Assembly: GCA_035545735.1 (NCBI GenBank)
Contig: DASZXS010000073.1
Coordinates: 62,001 to 126,000 of the forward strand
Direction of reading: 5' to 3'
Length of the DNA: 64,000 bases
From: JAJYKC01 sp035545735
Lineage (GTDB): Bacteria; Acidobacteriota; Terriglobia; Bryobacterales; Bryobacteraceae
Below, piece after piece: positions 34,757 to 44,054 of this stretch; the stretch's first letter is position 1; every line of letters begins with the position of its first letter. The notes beneath the pieces are model-generated. The model searched no databases. It saw only the letters and a list, made by a program, of their open reading frames with translations, and was not told where the DNA came from. Both the position numbers and the translations under genes were made by a program.

Positions 34757-35638
34757 ATGCCAGAGCCAATCACCAAACGCACCTTTCTAAAAGCGGCGGC
34801 CGGGATCGGCGGCCTGCTGGCCGCGCGCGGCCCGCTGAACGCTTACCCTTTGGGGCTTCCTCTCGGCTTGCAGCCGTACACGGTCCGCAATGAACTGAAG
34901 GCCGATTTCCGGGGAACGCTCAAAAAAGTCGCTGCCATGGGCTACCGTGAGCTAGAGGTCAGCGGACCGGGGTACGACAATTTTTATGGCTTCCAACCGG
35001 CGGAATTGCGCCAAATTCTGAACGGTTTCGGGCTTCGGACGCCCAGTTGCCACTACGGCGCCCCGAAAGATGAGGAGGAATGGAAGCGCCACATGGATGG
35101 CGCGCATCAACTGGGGCTCCAATACATGCTCTGCGGCACACCTCCGGCGCGCGCGGAATCGCTCGACGGCTGGAAACGGACCGCCGAACTCTTCAACAAA
35201 CTCGGGAAGCATTGCCGCGAGGCCGGCTTCCACTTCGGCTACCACAATCACAACTTCGAATTCCGGGTTTACGACGGTGTCACCGGATACGATCAACTGC
35301 TGCGCTCGTCGGATCCCGATCTGGTCAAAATGGAGATCGACTGTTTCTGGATGACCTTCGCGGGCCACGATCCGGTGGACTACCTGAAGCGGCAGCCCCA
35401 GCGATTTGTGATGCTTCATATCAAGGACCTGAAGCCTGGATATCCGCCTACCACGGGACGGTTCGAAGGCAATCCCTTCACCGAAGTCGGCTCAGGCATT
35501 ATCGACTGGAAACGGATATTCGATGCGGCGCGCCACACGAGCGTGGATCACTACTTTGTTGAGCAGGATCTGTGGGACCGCCCTCCGCTCGAAAGCGCGC
35601 GCATGAGCGCGGACTATTTGAAGAAACTCAAGGTATGA
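34757..35638 (+). CDS. Sugar phosphate isomerase/epimerase-like protein, Tat-exported
   Basis: A 293-residue xylose-isomerase-like TIM barrel with a Tat-type leader (TKRTFLKAAAGIGGLLAA). Typical AP-endonuclease-2-like segments follow: LGLQPYTVRNELKADF, YRELEVSGPGYDNFYG, FHFGYHNHNFEFR (about 158-170, metal-binding His), VKMEIDCFWMTFAG, FVMLHIKDLKPGYP and DHYFVEQDLW with Glu/Asp ligands. Acting outside the cytosol, it may isomerise or cleave free sugars or related keto-compounds. It opens the plus-strand set with the zinc dehydrogenase and IclR genes. Confidence 0.88.
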   Translation: MPEPITKRTFLKAAAGIGGLLAARGPLNAYPLGLPLGLQPYTVRNELKADFRGTLKKVAAMGYRELEVSGPGYDNFYGFQPAELRQILNGFGLRTPSCHYGAPKDEEEWKRHMDGAHQLGLQYMLCGTPPARAESLDGWKRTAELFNKLGKHCREAGFHFGYHNHNFEFRVYDGVTGYDQLLRSSDPDLVKMEIDCFWMTFAGHDPVDYLKRQPQRFVMLHIKDLKPGYPPTTGRFEGNPFTEVGSGIIDWKRIFDAARHTSVDHYFVEQDLWDRPPLESARMSADYLKKLKV

Positions 35639-35675
35639 AATGGACCTCGAAGGATGAAATTGAGGTGGATGTAGC

Positions 35676-36710
35676 TTGAAAGCAATTCTGATTACCGAGC
35701 CGCCAAGCTTCGAGTTAACCAGCATCTCCGATCCCGAATGCGGCCCCGGACAGGTGATCGTCCGGACGGCGTTTTGCGGCATCTGCGGAACCGATCTCGA
35801 AATGCTGCGAGGCACGATGCCCGCGGGTTTCGCCCGCTATCCAGTGGTGCCCGGCCACGAATGGACGGGCGTGGTGGAGGAAATCGGGGCAGACGTTACC
35901 AGCCTTCGCATAGGGGACCGCGTATCGGTGGAGGGGTATCTGCCCTGCGGCCAATGCGCCCGCTGCCGCGCGGGAAGTAAGAACCTTTGCGTCCGGCATG
36001 AACAAATTGGCATGACACACAACGGAGGGCTGGCGTCTCTGGTGGCCGCCCCGGCGGTCTCCTGCCATCGGGTGGAAAGCCATGTCGGCCTCGATGAAGC
36101 GCTGATGGTGGAGCCCGCCTCCACCGTGGTCCGCGGCATCGATCGCATCAATCCTCGCCCCGGTTGTTTGGCGGCCGTGATCGGATGCGGCCCCATCGGT
36201 TTGATCGCCGCCAGGGTTCTCGCCATGCTCCAGGCGAGGGAGATTCTCGGCGTCGATCTGGCCCCGACTCAGGAGCCGGTGGCTTCGCGCGCGGGATTTA
36301 CCCAGTTCACGGTCAGCCAGGACCCGAAAGAGCTGAGGGAACGAAGCGGCTCGGACGGCTGGGATGTGGTGGTGGTCTGCGCACACGGCACAAAGCCGCT
36401 GAGCCTGGCTTTTGATATCGTTCGCCGGGGAGGGGGCATGGTGATTATAGGCGGAGGCCCCGCCAGCAACAAATTGGAACTGGCGGCGAATCAATTCGTT
36501 TTGAGCGACATTCACATCGAGGGGATTCTCGGATATACCACGCAGTCCTGGACGCGCACTCTCGATCTGGTTTCTTCCGGGAGCCTGCAACTCGCCGATC
36601 TCATCACCCATCGCAGACCGCTCGCCGAATTCAAAGCCGCGCTCGAACTGGTGGAGTCGAGAGCGGAGCCGATCGGAAAAGTCGCTATCTCTTTCCAAGA
36701 TTTGGCTTAG
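35676..36710 (+). CDS. Zinc-dependent medium-chain alcohol/polyol dehydrogenase
   Basis: A 344-residue MDR enzyme. The start is TTG 35676 with GAGGTG 8 bases upstream. The catalytic zinc site is GICGTDLE (Cys37) with GHEWTGVVEEIG (His, Glu), and the structural zinc site is the four-Cys loop CGQCARCRAGSKNLC at about 90-104. The nucleotide-binding motif is altered but clear: AAVIGCGPIGLIAARVL. It probably oxidises a sugar alcohol or threonine-like substrate with NAD(P). The 37-base gap to the isomerase-like gene suggests one transcript, and the IclR gene follows 62 bases on. Confidence 0.9.
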   Translation: MKAILITEPPSFELTSISDPECGPGQVIVRTAFCGICGTDLEMLRGTMPAGFARYPVVPGHEWTGVVEEIGADVTSLRIGDRVSVEGYLPCGQCARCRAGSKNLCVRHEQIGMTHNGGLASLVAAPAVSCHRVESHVGLDEALMVEPASTVVRGIDRINPRPGCLAAVIGCGPIGLIAARVLAMLQAREILGVDLAPTQEPVASRAGFTQFTVSQDPKELRERSGSDGWDVVVVCAHGTKPLSLAFDIVRRGGGMVIIGGGPASNKLELAANQFVLSDIHIEGILGYTTQSWTRTLDLVSSGSLQLADLITHRRPLAEFKAALELVESRAEPIGKVAISFQDLA

Positions 36711-36772
36711 TACGGCACCAGTCCGGCGTGCTATGCTTTTTTCGGGACACGCCGACGAAGGAGAGCCGGAGT

Positions 36773-37573
36773 TTGGCCGTCGCAAGATATCCCGTTAAAT
36801 CACTGGCGAAGGCGCTCCGCCTTTTAGATACACTCGGAAAATCCAACAACGGCGCTGGTATTGCTTCGCTCAGCGGCGAGCTTAAATTAGGGAAAAGCAC
36901 CGTACACCGGATGCTCGCCACACTGCGCGAGTTCGACTTGGCCTGGTTCGATCCGGAAACGTGCAATTACTCCCTGGGCCCGCGTGTTCTGCGGTGGAGT
37001 GAGATGCTGGAGCGGCAGAACCTGGCGATCCGGTACGGGCTCCCGATTTTAAGGGGTCTGGTGGAACGTTGCGGCGAATCCGCTACCCTCGCCGTTCTGG
37101 AGGGCCGCGACGTAGTGTCTATCGCGCGCTGCGAGTCCAATCACCGTCTTCGCGTGAACGATGTGCTGGGCGGGCGCACGCCGTCCCATTGCACAGCGCT
37201 TGGGAAGGTGCTGTTATCGCCGCTCTCCGAAGCTGCATTTCGGGCCCTTTATGATGACTCGGAGCCTTTGAAGGCGGTAACTCCAAACTCAATCACTTCG
37301 GCGCAAAAGCTCTGGGAGCATCTCACCAAAGTGCGGCATGACCGCGTCGCCTACGATTTTGAAGAGAACATCATCGGGGGAATCTGCCTCGCGGCGGCGG
37401 TGTATAACCACAATGGACGCGCCGTCGCGGCAATGAGCCTTTCGCTCCCCACACAGCGGCTTCGCGGCGATATTCTGATCACGCTGAAGGAACACCTTCT
37501 GGAAGCAGCGGCGCGGCTCTCCGCCGAACTCGGGCATGCCCCGGAAGGGCGGGCAGACGTCGCAACGGCCTAG
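36773..37573 (+). CDS. IclR-family transcriptional regulator
   Basis: A 266-residue protein with an N-terminal winged helix (SLAKALRLLDTLG, then KLGKSTVHRMLATLREFDLAWFD) and a C-terminal effector domain (HCTALGKVLLSPL, HDRVAYDFEENIIGGICLAAAVYN) of the IclR type. I place the start at TTG 36773: AAGGAG lies 9 bases upstream, and the 15 codons before it (to GTG 36728) have no site. It may control the dehydrogenase and isomerase-like genes upstream and/or the aldolase, which converges on it with a one-base gap. The ligand is unknown. Confidence 0.92.
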   Translation: MAVARYPVKSLAKALRLLDTLGKSNNGAGIASLSGELKLGKSTVHRMLATLREFDLAWFDPETCNYSLGPRVLRWSEMLERQNLAIRYGLPILRGLVERCGESATLAVLEGRDVVSIARCESNHRLRVNDVLGGRTPSHCTALGKVLLSPLSEAAFRALYDDSEPLKAVTPNSITSAQKLWEHLTKVRHDRVAYDFEENIIGGICLAAAVYNHNGRAVAAMSLSLPTQRLRGDILITLKEHLLEAAARLSAELGHAPEGRADVATA

Positions 37574-37574
37574 G

Positions 37575-38354
37575 CTAGGACCGGGCGTTCGCCTGCAGCC
37601 GTTTGCGCATGCCGGCCAGGCTGCCGCGGGCGCCGCCGCCGAGATATTGCATGTCGCTGCCGATTGTGAGCAACTGCGCCCCTTGTTTGATATAGCTCAT
37701 GGTTTGCTCTTCGGTCCACGTCGGCAGGCCGAATGGAACAGACCGTTCGCGAGCTTTCTTCATCAGGCCATCCACCGCCGCGACAACCTCGGGATGCTCC
37801 AGGCGGTTCGCATGTCCCATGAAACTCGCCAGATCGGACGGGCCGATGTAGATTCCGTCCACGCTCTCCACGCTGAGGATTTCATCCAAGTTCGCGGCGG
37901 CTTCCGGGGTCTCGATCTGCACAAACAATGCGATGTCCGTTTTCGCGCCCTCGACATATTTGTCCACATCCTGAAAATATCGGCTGGCGCGGGTGGGAGC
38001 AAAACCGCGCGCGCCTTCCGGAGGATACCGGCAGGCTTGGACGGCACGGACGGCATCGGCGCGAGTGTTAACCATGGGCACCACCACGCCCTGAGCGCCC
38101 AAATCCAGAGCGGTCTGAAAATGTTCAAGTGTATTGCTGGACAGGCGTACGACGGGGACGCTGACGCTTCCCCGCATACACACCAGGATGGTCCGCAGGG
38201 TTTCCCGGCTGATGGGGGTATGTTCGGTATCCACCAGCAGCCAGTCGAAGCCGACGTCCGCCATCAGCTCCACCGAGTAAGGGTCTGCCAGCGTAATCCA
38301 GCTTCCCATGGCCGGGAGCCCGCTTTGCAGAAGCGTTTTCAATCTGTTCGCCAT
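37575..38354 (-). CDS. HpcH/HpaI-type aldolase
   Basis: A 259-residue class II pyruvate aldolase. GSWITLADPYSVELMADVGFDWL, then DTEHTPIS (metal and His region), PVVRLSS, ARGFAPTRASRY, FVQIETPEAAANLDEIL (metal-binding Glu) and DGIYIGPSDLASFMG (metal-binding Asp) are the family pattern. It cleaves 2-keto-3-deoxy or 4-hydroxy-2-oxo acids to pyruvate and an aldehyde. It is on the same strand as the polyketide arm that ends 111 bases upstream, but the catabolic neighbours make it more likely part of that set. Confidence 0.92.
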   Translation of the reverse strand: MANRLKTLLQSGLPAMGSWITLADPYSVELMADVGFDWLLVDTEHTPISRETLRTILVCMRGSVSVPVVRLSSNTLEHFQTALDLGAQGVVVPMVNTRADAVRAVQACRYPPEGARGFAPTRASRYFQDVDKYVEGAKTDIALFVQIETPEAAANLDEILSVESVDGIYIGPSDLASFMGHANRLEHPEVVAAVDGLMKKARERSVPFGLPTWTEEQTMSYIKQGAQLLTIGSDMQYLGGGARGSLAGMRKRLQANARS

Positions 38355-38465
38355 AATGTGTTGTTTGTCGGCCCGAGAAAAACCAGACGCCTTTTAAACG
38401 GTACGGGTTTTCGAAAGCGGTTGTCAAAGAATCCTGTTCTGAAGGTGGAACGCGCAGCGCCCTGC

Positions 38466-41400
38466 CTAGAACATGATTTCCTCGCGGGTGGAAAGGCGGG
38501 CCGCGAGATCCGGCAGGAAGTTCGCCGTCGGCTTGCCGGGGTCGTGAATAGCGGCTTGGACTACCCGGGTGAAGTCTTGCCCGATGGCTTCGGCTAGCTC
38601 GCGCTCCACCACTGCATCGTTGTAGCTCAGCTGACCGCTGAGGCGCTCACCGGCGTCAAAAAGTTGGAGGACGATTTCGGATTGGCCTTCCTGCTGCGGT
38701 ACGACCATCCACGGGCGCAGTATCGTATCGCCGAATTCCACCGCGCAGTTCCTTTCGCCCAGGAACAGCGCGCCGAGCTCGCCCGACCGGTCAGTCAGGA
38801 AGTTGAAGAACGCCTGAAAGACGGGAGTGCGGTTCGCCGAGCGGCGCAGCCTCATTTGGGAAACCATTAAAGAGAACGGCAGTTCACGATGCGCTAATGC
38901 CCCTAATACCGCGTCGCGGGTGTGTTGCAGGTGCTGGCGAAACGGCGTGCCGGAAGGCAGATGATAACGAACCGGCAGAAGGTTCACCAGATATCCAACG
39001 ACGTTCTCCCACCGCGGATTCAGCCGGCCGGAGACAGAGGTCCCGATGAGAATGTCCTCCTGCCCGGTGTAGCGATGAAGCACAGTTCGATAGCAGGCCA
39101 GCAGGAAAGAATACGAGGTCACGCCGCATTCCCGGGCGGCCTTCTGAACTTCGGCAAGCAGTCCCGGCTCGAACTCCAGCGGGACGCCGTCGCCGTGCGG
39201 AAGCAAAACTTCCGGCCGCTTGAGCGCGCTCGGCAACTGCAAAACCGGCAGCTCCCCCTGTAGGATTGTTGTCCAGTATTTCCAAAGTTCACCGCTTTTC
39301 GGCCCCGCCAGCAGGGCGGCTTCCGCTTCTACGAATTCGCGGTACCCCACCGTTACCGGAGGGAGCACGGCTTCCGCGTTCCTGAGCTCGGCCGCGTAGA
39401 AAACCTTCAGGTCTTCGAGGCAAAGCTCCAGAGACCGGGCATCGATCATCAGATGGTGAACGGTGAAGAGAATTATGTCGCCGTTCTCGCGCCGGAACAG
39501 GCTCACGCGGAACAACGGCCGGCTTAGGTCGAAGATGCGCCGGAAGTCCTGAAGGACTCGTTCGCTCAACTCCGCGTCACTCCACTCCCGGGCGTTCACT
39601 ACAGACAACTCAGCGGGGCCTGGAGGCAGAACCCTCTGGAGGGGGTGCTCCTCGCCCTTTTCGACAAGCACGGTCCGGAGCGCCGGATGGCGCCGCACCA
39701 GCTTCGCCAGCGCGCGCTCAAAGGCACCCCGATTCACGGGGGGCGTTGCGCTGGCCGTGAAACCAACGTTGAAGGCATGGGAATCCGGCATGCATTTATA
39801 GCCGAACCACTGAGCCTTCTGGCCGTGAGAGAGCGGGTAATCCGGAGGCGTGGTTTCAATCTCGGTTGCGCGCAGGTCGCCCGGCTGCCGCTCCTCGATC
39901 AGTTCCGCCGTGAGTCCAGCCAAACTTTCTATGCTGGAGCCGTCCAGGAAGCGAACCGCCGGAATCGCAACTCCGAGCGACGCCATGAGGCGGTTCCTTA
40001 TCTCCATCGCCATCAGAGAATCCAGACCGAACTCGGTGACGGGCCGCGTTGGGTCGATCGCCGTGGCATCGGTCCTCAGCACGGAGGCGACTGCTTCGGA
40101 GAGATAGGTCAGGACCGTTTTCCGCCGTTCTTCGGGCGGGGTGTTCCAGACAAGTTCCGTTTTTAAGCGAGAGGCCGGAGCGCCCCCGGACGGGCGGAGA
40201 GCGCTCGAACCAACCGGTTGCCGCGCCGTTCCGGAGCCGATTGCCGCTCCTGAACGCGCGACGATGACGGCTTGCGGCGCTTTTCCACGGGGGCGGACGG
40301 CGGTCCCTTGCTCGAATCCCAATTCCCGCAGCAATTTCAACCAGGCGGCGGGAGCGATCAGAGGGTGCGAGGGCCGCAGATCGTAGTCGGAAAACCTCCA
40401 CCAGCCTTCCATCAGGCCAAAGCTTAAGTCCATCCACCGCTCTCTGCCGGTGCCTTCGACGAGAATGAGAACGCCGCCCGGGGCGAGCAGCCCGCGGGCA
40501 TGCTCCACGCTCCGGCGCAGGTCCGCGGCGGCATGCAGCACGTTCGCCGCAATCACCATGTCGTACTCGCCTTGGGCGAAACCCTGATCTTGCGGATCCT
40601 TCTCGATATCGAGCTGCTGGTACCGAAGGAACGGGTATTGCTGGAATTTGCGCGCGGCGTGCCCTTCAAAGAAAGGCGAAATATCGGTGTAGACGTATTC
40701 CGAGCGATCCGCCGGCAATAACGGAGCGACCGACATCGTAGTGGCGCCCGTTCCAGCCCCAATTTCGAGCACCCGGATCGTCCCGGTGCGCCGGGCGATC
40801 TCCGCGGCCGCGATTTCCGACGTGAGCTGGTTGAATACGCGCGCGATCGGCGAATCCGTATAGAGCTTTTCCGCGGCGGCGGTGGACCCTTCCGGAAACA
40901 ACAGATCGAGCGGATTCATCCTGCCTTGCAGAACGGCTCCCAATGATTCCGTGCAGCGGGAGATGATTCCAAGCTCAATATGAAACGCGGGGTAGCGCTC
41001 CAGGAGGTCGCGGAGAGCGGCCTGTGGATCGGCGGCGGCTGGAGTCCGAAGCACCGCCCACCGATCGCCGCGGTTGACCAGCACGCCGTCGTCCGCCAGA
41101 ATCTCGAGAATGCGGGCGAAAAGCTTCCGCTGTTTTGGAATCACGCCACAACGCTGTTCCAGTTCGCCGCCGCGGATGGCGGCGCCGGGTTGAAAATCGA
41201 AGCCGGCGGAGCGCAGCGCGGCCGCGGCATAATCCGCGCACACCCGGTCGAGCTCGATCAGAAGCGCATCGTAGAGCTCCAGCCCGTGCTCCGCGCTCAA
41301 TTCCTCGGCTCTCTGCCCGATCGAGGACCGGCTTCCCGGAGATGCCTTTAGCCAGTAGCGCTGGCGTTGAAAGGGATACGTCGCCAGCGGAACGCGCCGG

Positions 41401-44048
41401 CAACCAAATGGCGCATGGAAGCCTTTCCAATCCACGTCCGCACCGCGCAGATAGAGACGCCCCAGGCTTTCGAGCATCTGCATCACTTCGCCCGATCCGC
41501 GGCGCAGCGACGGGACCCAGAGCGGCCCTTCCGCTTTGCCGCACTCCTGCCCCAACGACAAAAGCGTGGTTCCGGGACCAATCTCCAGGAAGGCTTCCCC
41601 GCTCCCTTTTCGCAGGGCTTCCACCGCGGCCGCGAAACGAACCGGCTCCCGCACCTGACGGCTCCAATAGGCCGGGTCGCTCATTTCCGAAGGCCCAACG
41701 GCCATCGCGGTCGTGCTGGATATCAACGGAATTCGAGGAGAGGAATAACGAATTTCCGACGCGCACTCCTCGAACGCGCGCTCAATTTCCCGCATTTGCG
41801 GCGAGTGAAACGCGTGCGATACCCGCAGACGCCGGGAGGCGACGTTCTGTTGTTGCAGCCTGGTTTCGGCGATCCCCACTTCCAGCGCGAAACCGGAGAT
41901 CACCGTATTTTGTGGCGAATTGACCGCGGCGATCGAAACGCGGCTTTCGAGCCCCTCCAGGGCGGCGCGCGTCTGTTCCTCACCAGCGAACACGGCGCTC
42001 ATCGCGCCTTCTCCCGTGACGCTCTGCATCAGGTGGGCCCGTGCGGAGACCAACTTCAATCCGTCGGCGAGACAAAACACGCCGGCCACGCAGGCGGCGG
42101 CATATTCGCCCACGCTATGGCCCACAACCGCCGCAGGCTCAATCCCCCAACTCTTCCACAGCGCCGCGAGCGCGTATTCGGTCGCGAACAGCGCGGGCTG
42201 GGTATAGAGCGTTTGGGACAGCAGCGCGCTCGAACCATCCCACAGGACATCCAGGAGAGGCGCGTCCAGAGTATCCGCGAGCAGGGCCGCGCACTCGTCC
42301 ATCGCCGCGCGAAATACGGGCTCGGTTCCATAAAGCTCCCGGCCCATCCCGGCGTACTGCGCACCCTGCCCGGAAAAAAGAAAGACGATCCGGGGAGCAT
42401 GTTTTCCCGTTCCGCTCTCGCACCTGGCGGAAAGCAGCGCCTCCCGCATTTCCGATGGAGTCGAGCCCAGGCAGAACGCCCGCTCGCGCCACTTGGTCCG
42501 CCCGGTGTTCGCGGTGTAGCAATAGTCCGCGAGGGAGACGTCTGCCCGAACCAGGTCCTGGGCGTAGCGTTCGCGCATCTGCTGAAGCGCCTGCTCGTCG
42601 CGGGCGGCCAGGGTCAGGATATGAACCGGCGGACCGGATACGGTATTGCTCTGCTCTCTCTCCGGCGCTTCTTCGACGATTACGTGGGCATTCGTGCCGC
42701 TGAATCCGAAAGAGCTCACTCCGGCAATACGCCGGTTTTTGCCTCGCCGCCACGCCCGTTCTTCCAGCGGGATCTCCACCGGCGTGGAACCCCATTCAAT
42801 GTGCGGATTGAGCGTCTTGAAATGTAGATGCTTCGGAATTCGTTCGTTTTGGAGCGACAGGATCACCTTGGCGAGTCCCGCCATTCCGGCGGCGGCTTCG
42901 AGATGACCGAGATTCGTTTTGACAGACCCGATCACCAGCGGATTGTCCGCCGTCCGCCCTGTTCCCAGGGCGCGAACCAAGGCGTGCGCCTCAATTGGAT
43001 CGCCCAGCGATGTTCCCGTTCCGTGTGCCTCCACATACCCGATCTCGCGCGGTTCCACGCCGGCGTTAGCCAGCGCCTGGCGCAGGAGCGCTTCCTGCGC
43101 CACGCCATTTGGAACCGTCAGCCCGCCGGAACGCCCGTCCTGATTGACAGCCGAGCCTCGAATCAGCGCCAGTATGTTGTCTCCCGAAGACAGAGCATCG
43201 GAAAGACGCTTCAGCAGGACCACGGCGCAGCCTTCACCGCGCACGTAGCCGTCCGCGGCGGCGTCGAAGGCCTTGCATTTGCCGTCAACCGACATCATTC
43301 GGGCCTTCGACAAATTGATATTGATTTCCGGCGAAAGGATCAAGTTTACGCCGCCCACCAGCGCCATCCCGCATTCGTTCCCGCGCAAGCTTTGACAGGC
43401 GAGATGCAGCGCCACCAAGGACCCGGAACACGCCGTGTCGATCACCATACTGGGTCCGGTGAGGCCCAGAGCGTAGGAAAGCCGTCCGGCCGCGACGCTC
43501 AGGATATTTCCCGTGCTTGCGTAGGCGTCGATCTCTTCCGGCTGAGAGAAAACCTGCCGCCCGTAATCGCTATTGCTGAGCGCAAGGAATACGCCCGCCG
43601 ACGTTCCCGCCAGAGCACCCGGGTTGCAGCCGGAATTTTCGATCGCTTCCCAAGCTACTTCCAGCAGCAGGCGCTGTTGAGGATCGAGCGTGGCCGCTTC
43701 GCGTGCCGAGATGCCGAAAAAGGGAGCATCGAAGAGAGCGGGGTCTTCAAGGAATGCGCCATGCCGCGTATACATTTTGCCGGGGGCGTCCGGGTCAGCC
43801 GAGTAGCATTCCTCCAGATTCCACCGCGAGGATGGAATCCCGGTTACCGTGTCGACGCCGCCGGAAAGAATCTGCCAAAGCGAGTTCGCATCGGAGGCGC
43901 CGCCCGGGAAGCGCAGCCCCATGCCGACGATGGCGACCGGCTCACTCCGGCCCTTTTCGAGCTCGTTGACGCGGCTCCGCAGAGTCCGAAGCTCGTAGAG
44001 CGCCCGCTTCACCGGGGACAGTTTTTCTAAATCGGGACGGAGAGGCAT
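38466..44048 (-). CDS. PKS module with C-methyltransferase and terminal condensation domain (KS-AT-cMT-ACP-C)
   Basis: An 1860-residue megasynthase. Residues 1-35 form a coiled-coil docking segment (LEKLSPVKRALYELRTLRSR). KS at about 36-460 has Cys207 (DTACSGSL), His342 (EAHGTGT) and His382 (NLGHLEAAAG). AT at about 553-850 has Ser645 (GHSVGEYA) and HAFH at 745-748, the malonyl-CoA type. A methyltransferase domain at about 1050-1265 has the SAM loop VLEIGAGTGATT and the cMT marker GLMEGWWRFSD. ACP Ser1344 sits in GLDSLMA. A condensation domain fills about 1403-1850 with HHLMIDA (His1531, His1532, Asp1536). There is no KR or DH, so the unit would leave an alpha-methyl beta-ketone. The C-terminus ends in STREEIMF, an acidic docking-like tail. 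Confidence 0.9.
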   Translation of the reverse strand: MPLRPDLEKLSPVKRALYELRTLRSRVNELEKGRSEPVAIVGMGLRFPGGASDANSLWQILSGGVDTVTGIPSSRWNLEECYSADPDAPGKMYTRHGAFLEDPALFDAPFFGISAREAATLDPQQRLLLEVAWEAIENSGCNPGALAGTSAGVFLALSNSDYGRQVFSQPEEIDAYASTGNILSVAAGRLSYALGLTGPSMVIDTACSGSLVALHLACQSLRGNECGMALVGGVNLILSPEININLSKARMMSVDGKCKAFDAAADGYVRGEGCAVVLLKRLSDALSSGDNILALIRGSAVNQDGRSGGLTVPNGVAQEALLRQALANAGVEPREIGYVEAHGTGTSLGDPIEAHALVRALGTGRTADNPLVIGSVKTNLGHLEAAAGMAGLAKVILSLQNERIPKHLHFKTLNPHIEWGSTPVEIPLEERAWRRGKNRRIAGVSSFGFSGTNAHVIVEEAPEREQSNTVSGPPVHILTLAARDEQALQQMRERYAQDLVRADVSLADYCYTANTGRTKWRERAFCLGSTPSEMREALLSARCESGTGKHAPRIVFLFSGQGAQYAGMGRELYGTEPVFRAAMDECAALLADTLDAPLLDVLWDGSSALLSQTLYTQPALFATEYALAALWKSWGIEPAAVVGHSVGEYAAACVAGVFCLADGLKLVSARAHLMQSVTGEGAMSAVFAGEEQTRAALEGLESRVSIAAVNSPQNTVISGFALEVGIAETRLQQQNVASRRLRVSHAFHSPQMREIERAFEECASEIRYSSPRIPLISSTTAMAVGPSEMSDPAYWSRQVREPVRFAAAVEALRKGSGEAFLEIGPGTTLLSLGQECGKAEGPLWVPSLRRGSGEVMQMLESLGRLYLRGADVDWKGFHAPFGCRRVPLATYPFQRQRYWLKASPGSRSSIGQRAEELSAEHGLELYDALLIELDRVCADYAAAALRSAGFDFQPGAAIRGGELEQRCGVIPKQRKLFARILEILADDGVLVNRGDRWAVLRTPAAADPQAALRDLLERYPAFHIELGIISRCTESLGAVLQGRMNPLDLLFPEGSTAAAEKLYTDSPIARVFNQLTSEIAAAEIARRTGTIRVLEIGAGTGATTMSVAPLLPADRSEYVYTDISPFFEGHAARKFQQYPFLRYQQLDIEKDPQDQGFAQGEYDMVIAANVLHAAADLRRSVEHARGLLAPGGVLILVEGTGRERWMDLSFGLMEGWWRFSDYDLRPSHPLIAPAAWLKLLRELGFEQGTAVRPRGKAPQAVIVARSGAAIGSGTARQPVGSSALRPSGGAPASRLKTELVWNTPPEERRKTVLTYLSEAVASVLRTDATAIDPTRPVTEFGLDSLMAMEIRNRLMASLGVAIPAVRFLDGSSIESLAGLTAELIEERQPGDLRATEIETTPPDYPLSHGQKAQWFGYKCMPDSHAFNVGFTASATPPVNRGAFERALAKLVRRHPALRTVLVEKGEEHPLQRVLPPGPAELSVVNAREWSDAELSERVLQDFRRIFDLSRPLFRVSLFRRENGDIILFTVHHLMIDARSLELCLEDLKVFYAAELRNAEAVLPPVTVGYREFVEAEAALLAGPKSGELWKYWTTILQGELPVLQLPSALKRPEVLLPHGDGVPLEFEPGLLAEVQKAARECGVTSYSFLLACYRTVLHRYTGQEDILIGTSVSGRLNPRWENVVGYLVNLLPVRYHLPSGTPFRQHLQHTRDAVLGALAHRELPFSLMVSQMRLRRSANRTPVFQAFFNFLTDRSGELGALFLGERNCAVEFGDTILRPWMVVPQQEGQSEIVLQLFDAGERLSGQLSYNDAVVERELAEAIGQDFTRVVQAAIHDPGKPTANFLPDLAARLSTREEIMF

Positions 44049-44054
44049 GCGCAG

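Noticed and set aside
37575..38354. HpcH/HpaI aldolase as part of the PKS/NRPS cluster
   Set aside because: It follows the PKS arm on the same strand, but the 111-base gap and catabolic neighbours fit degradation better.
42828..44030. Open frame of 400 codons on the plus strand opposite the first KS
   Set aside because: The same GC-driven shadow; the KS on the minus strand has all catalytic motifs.
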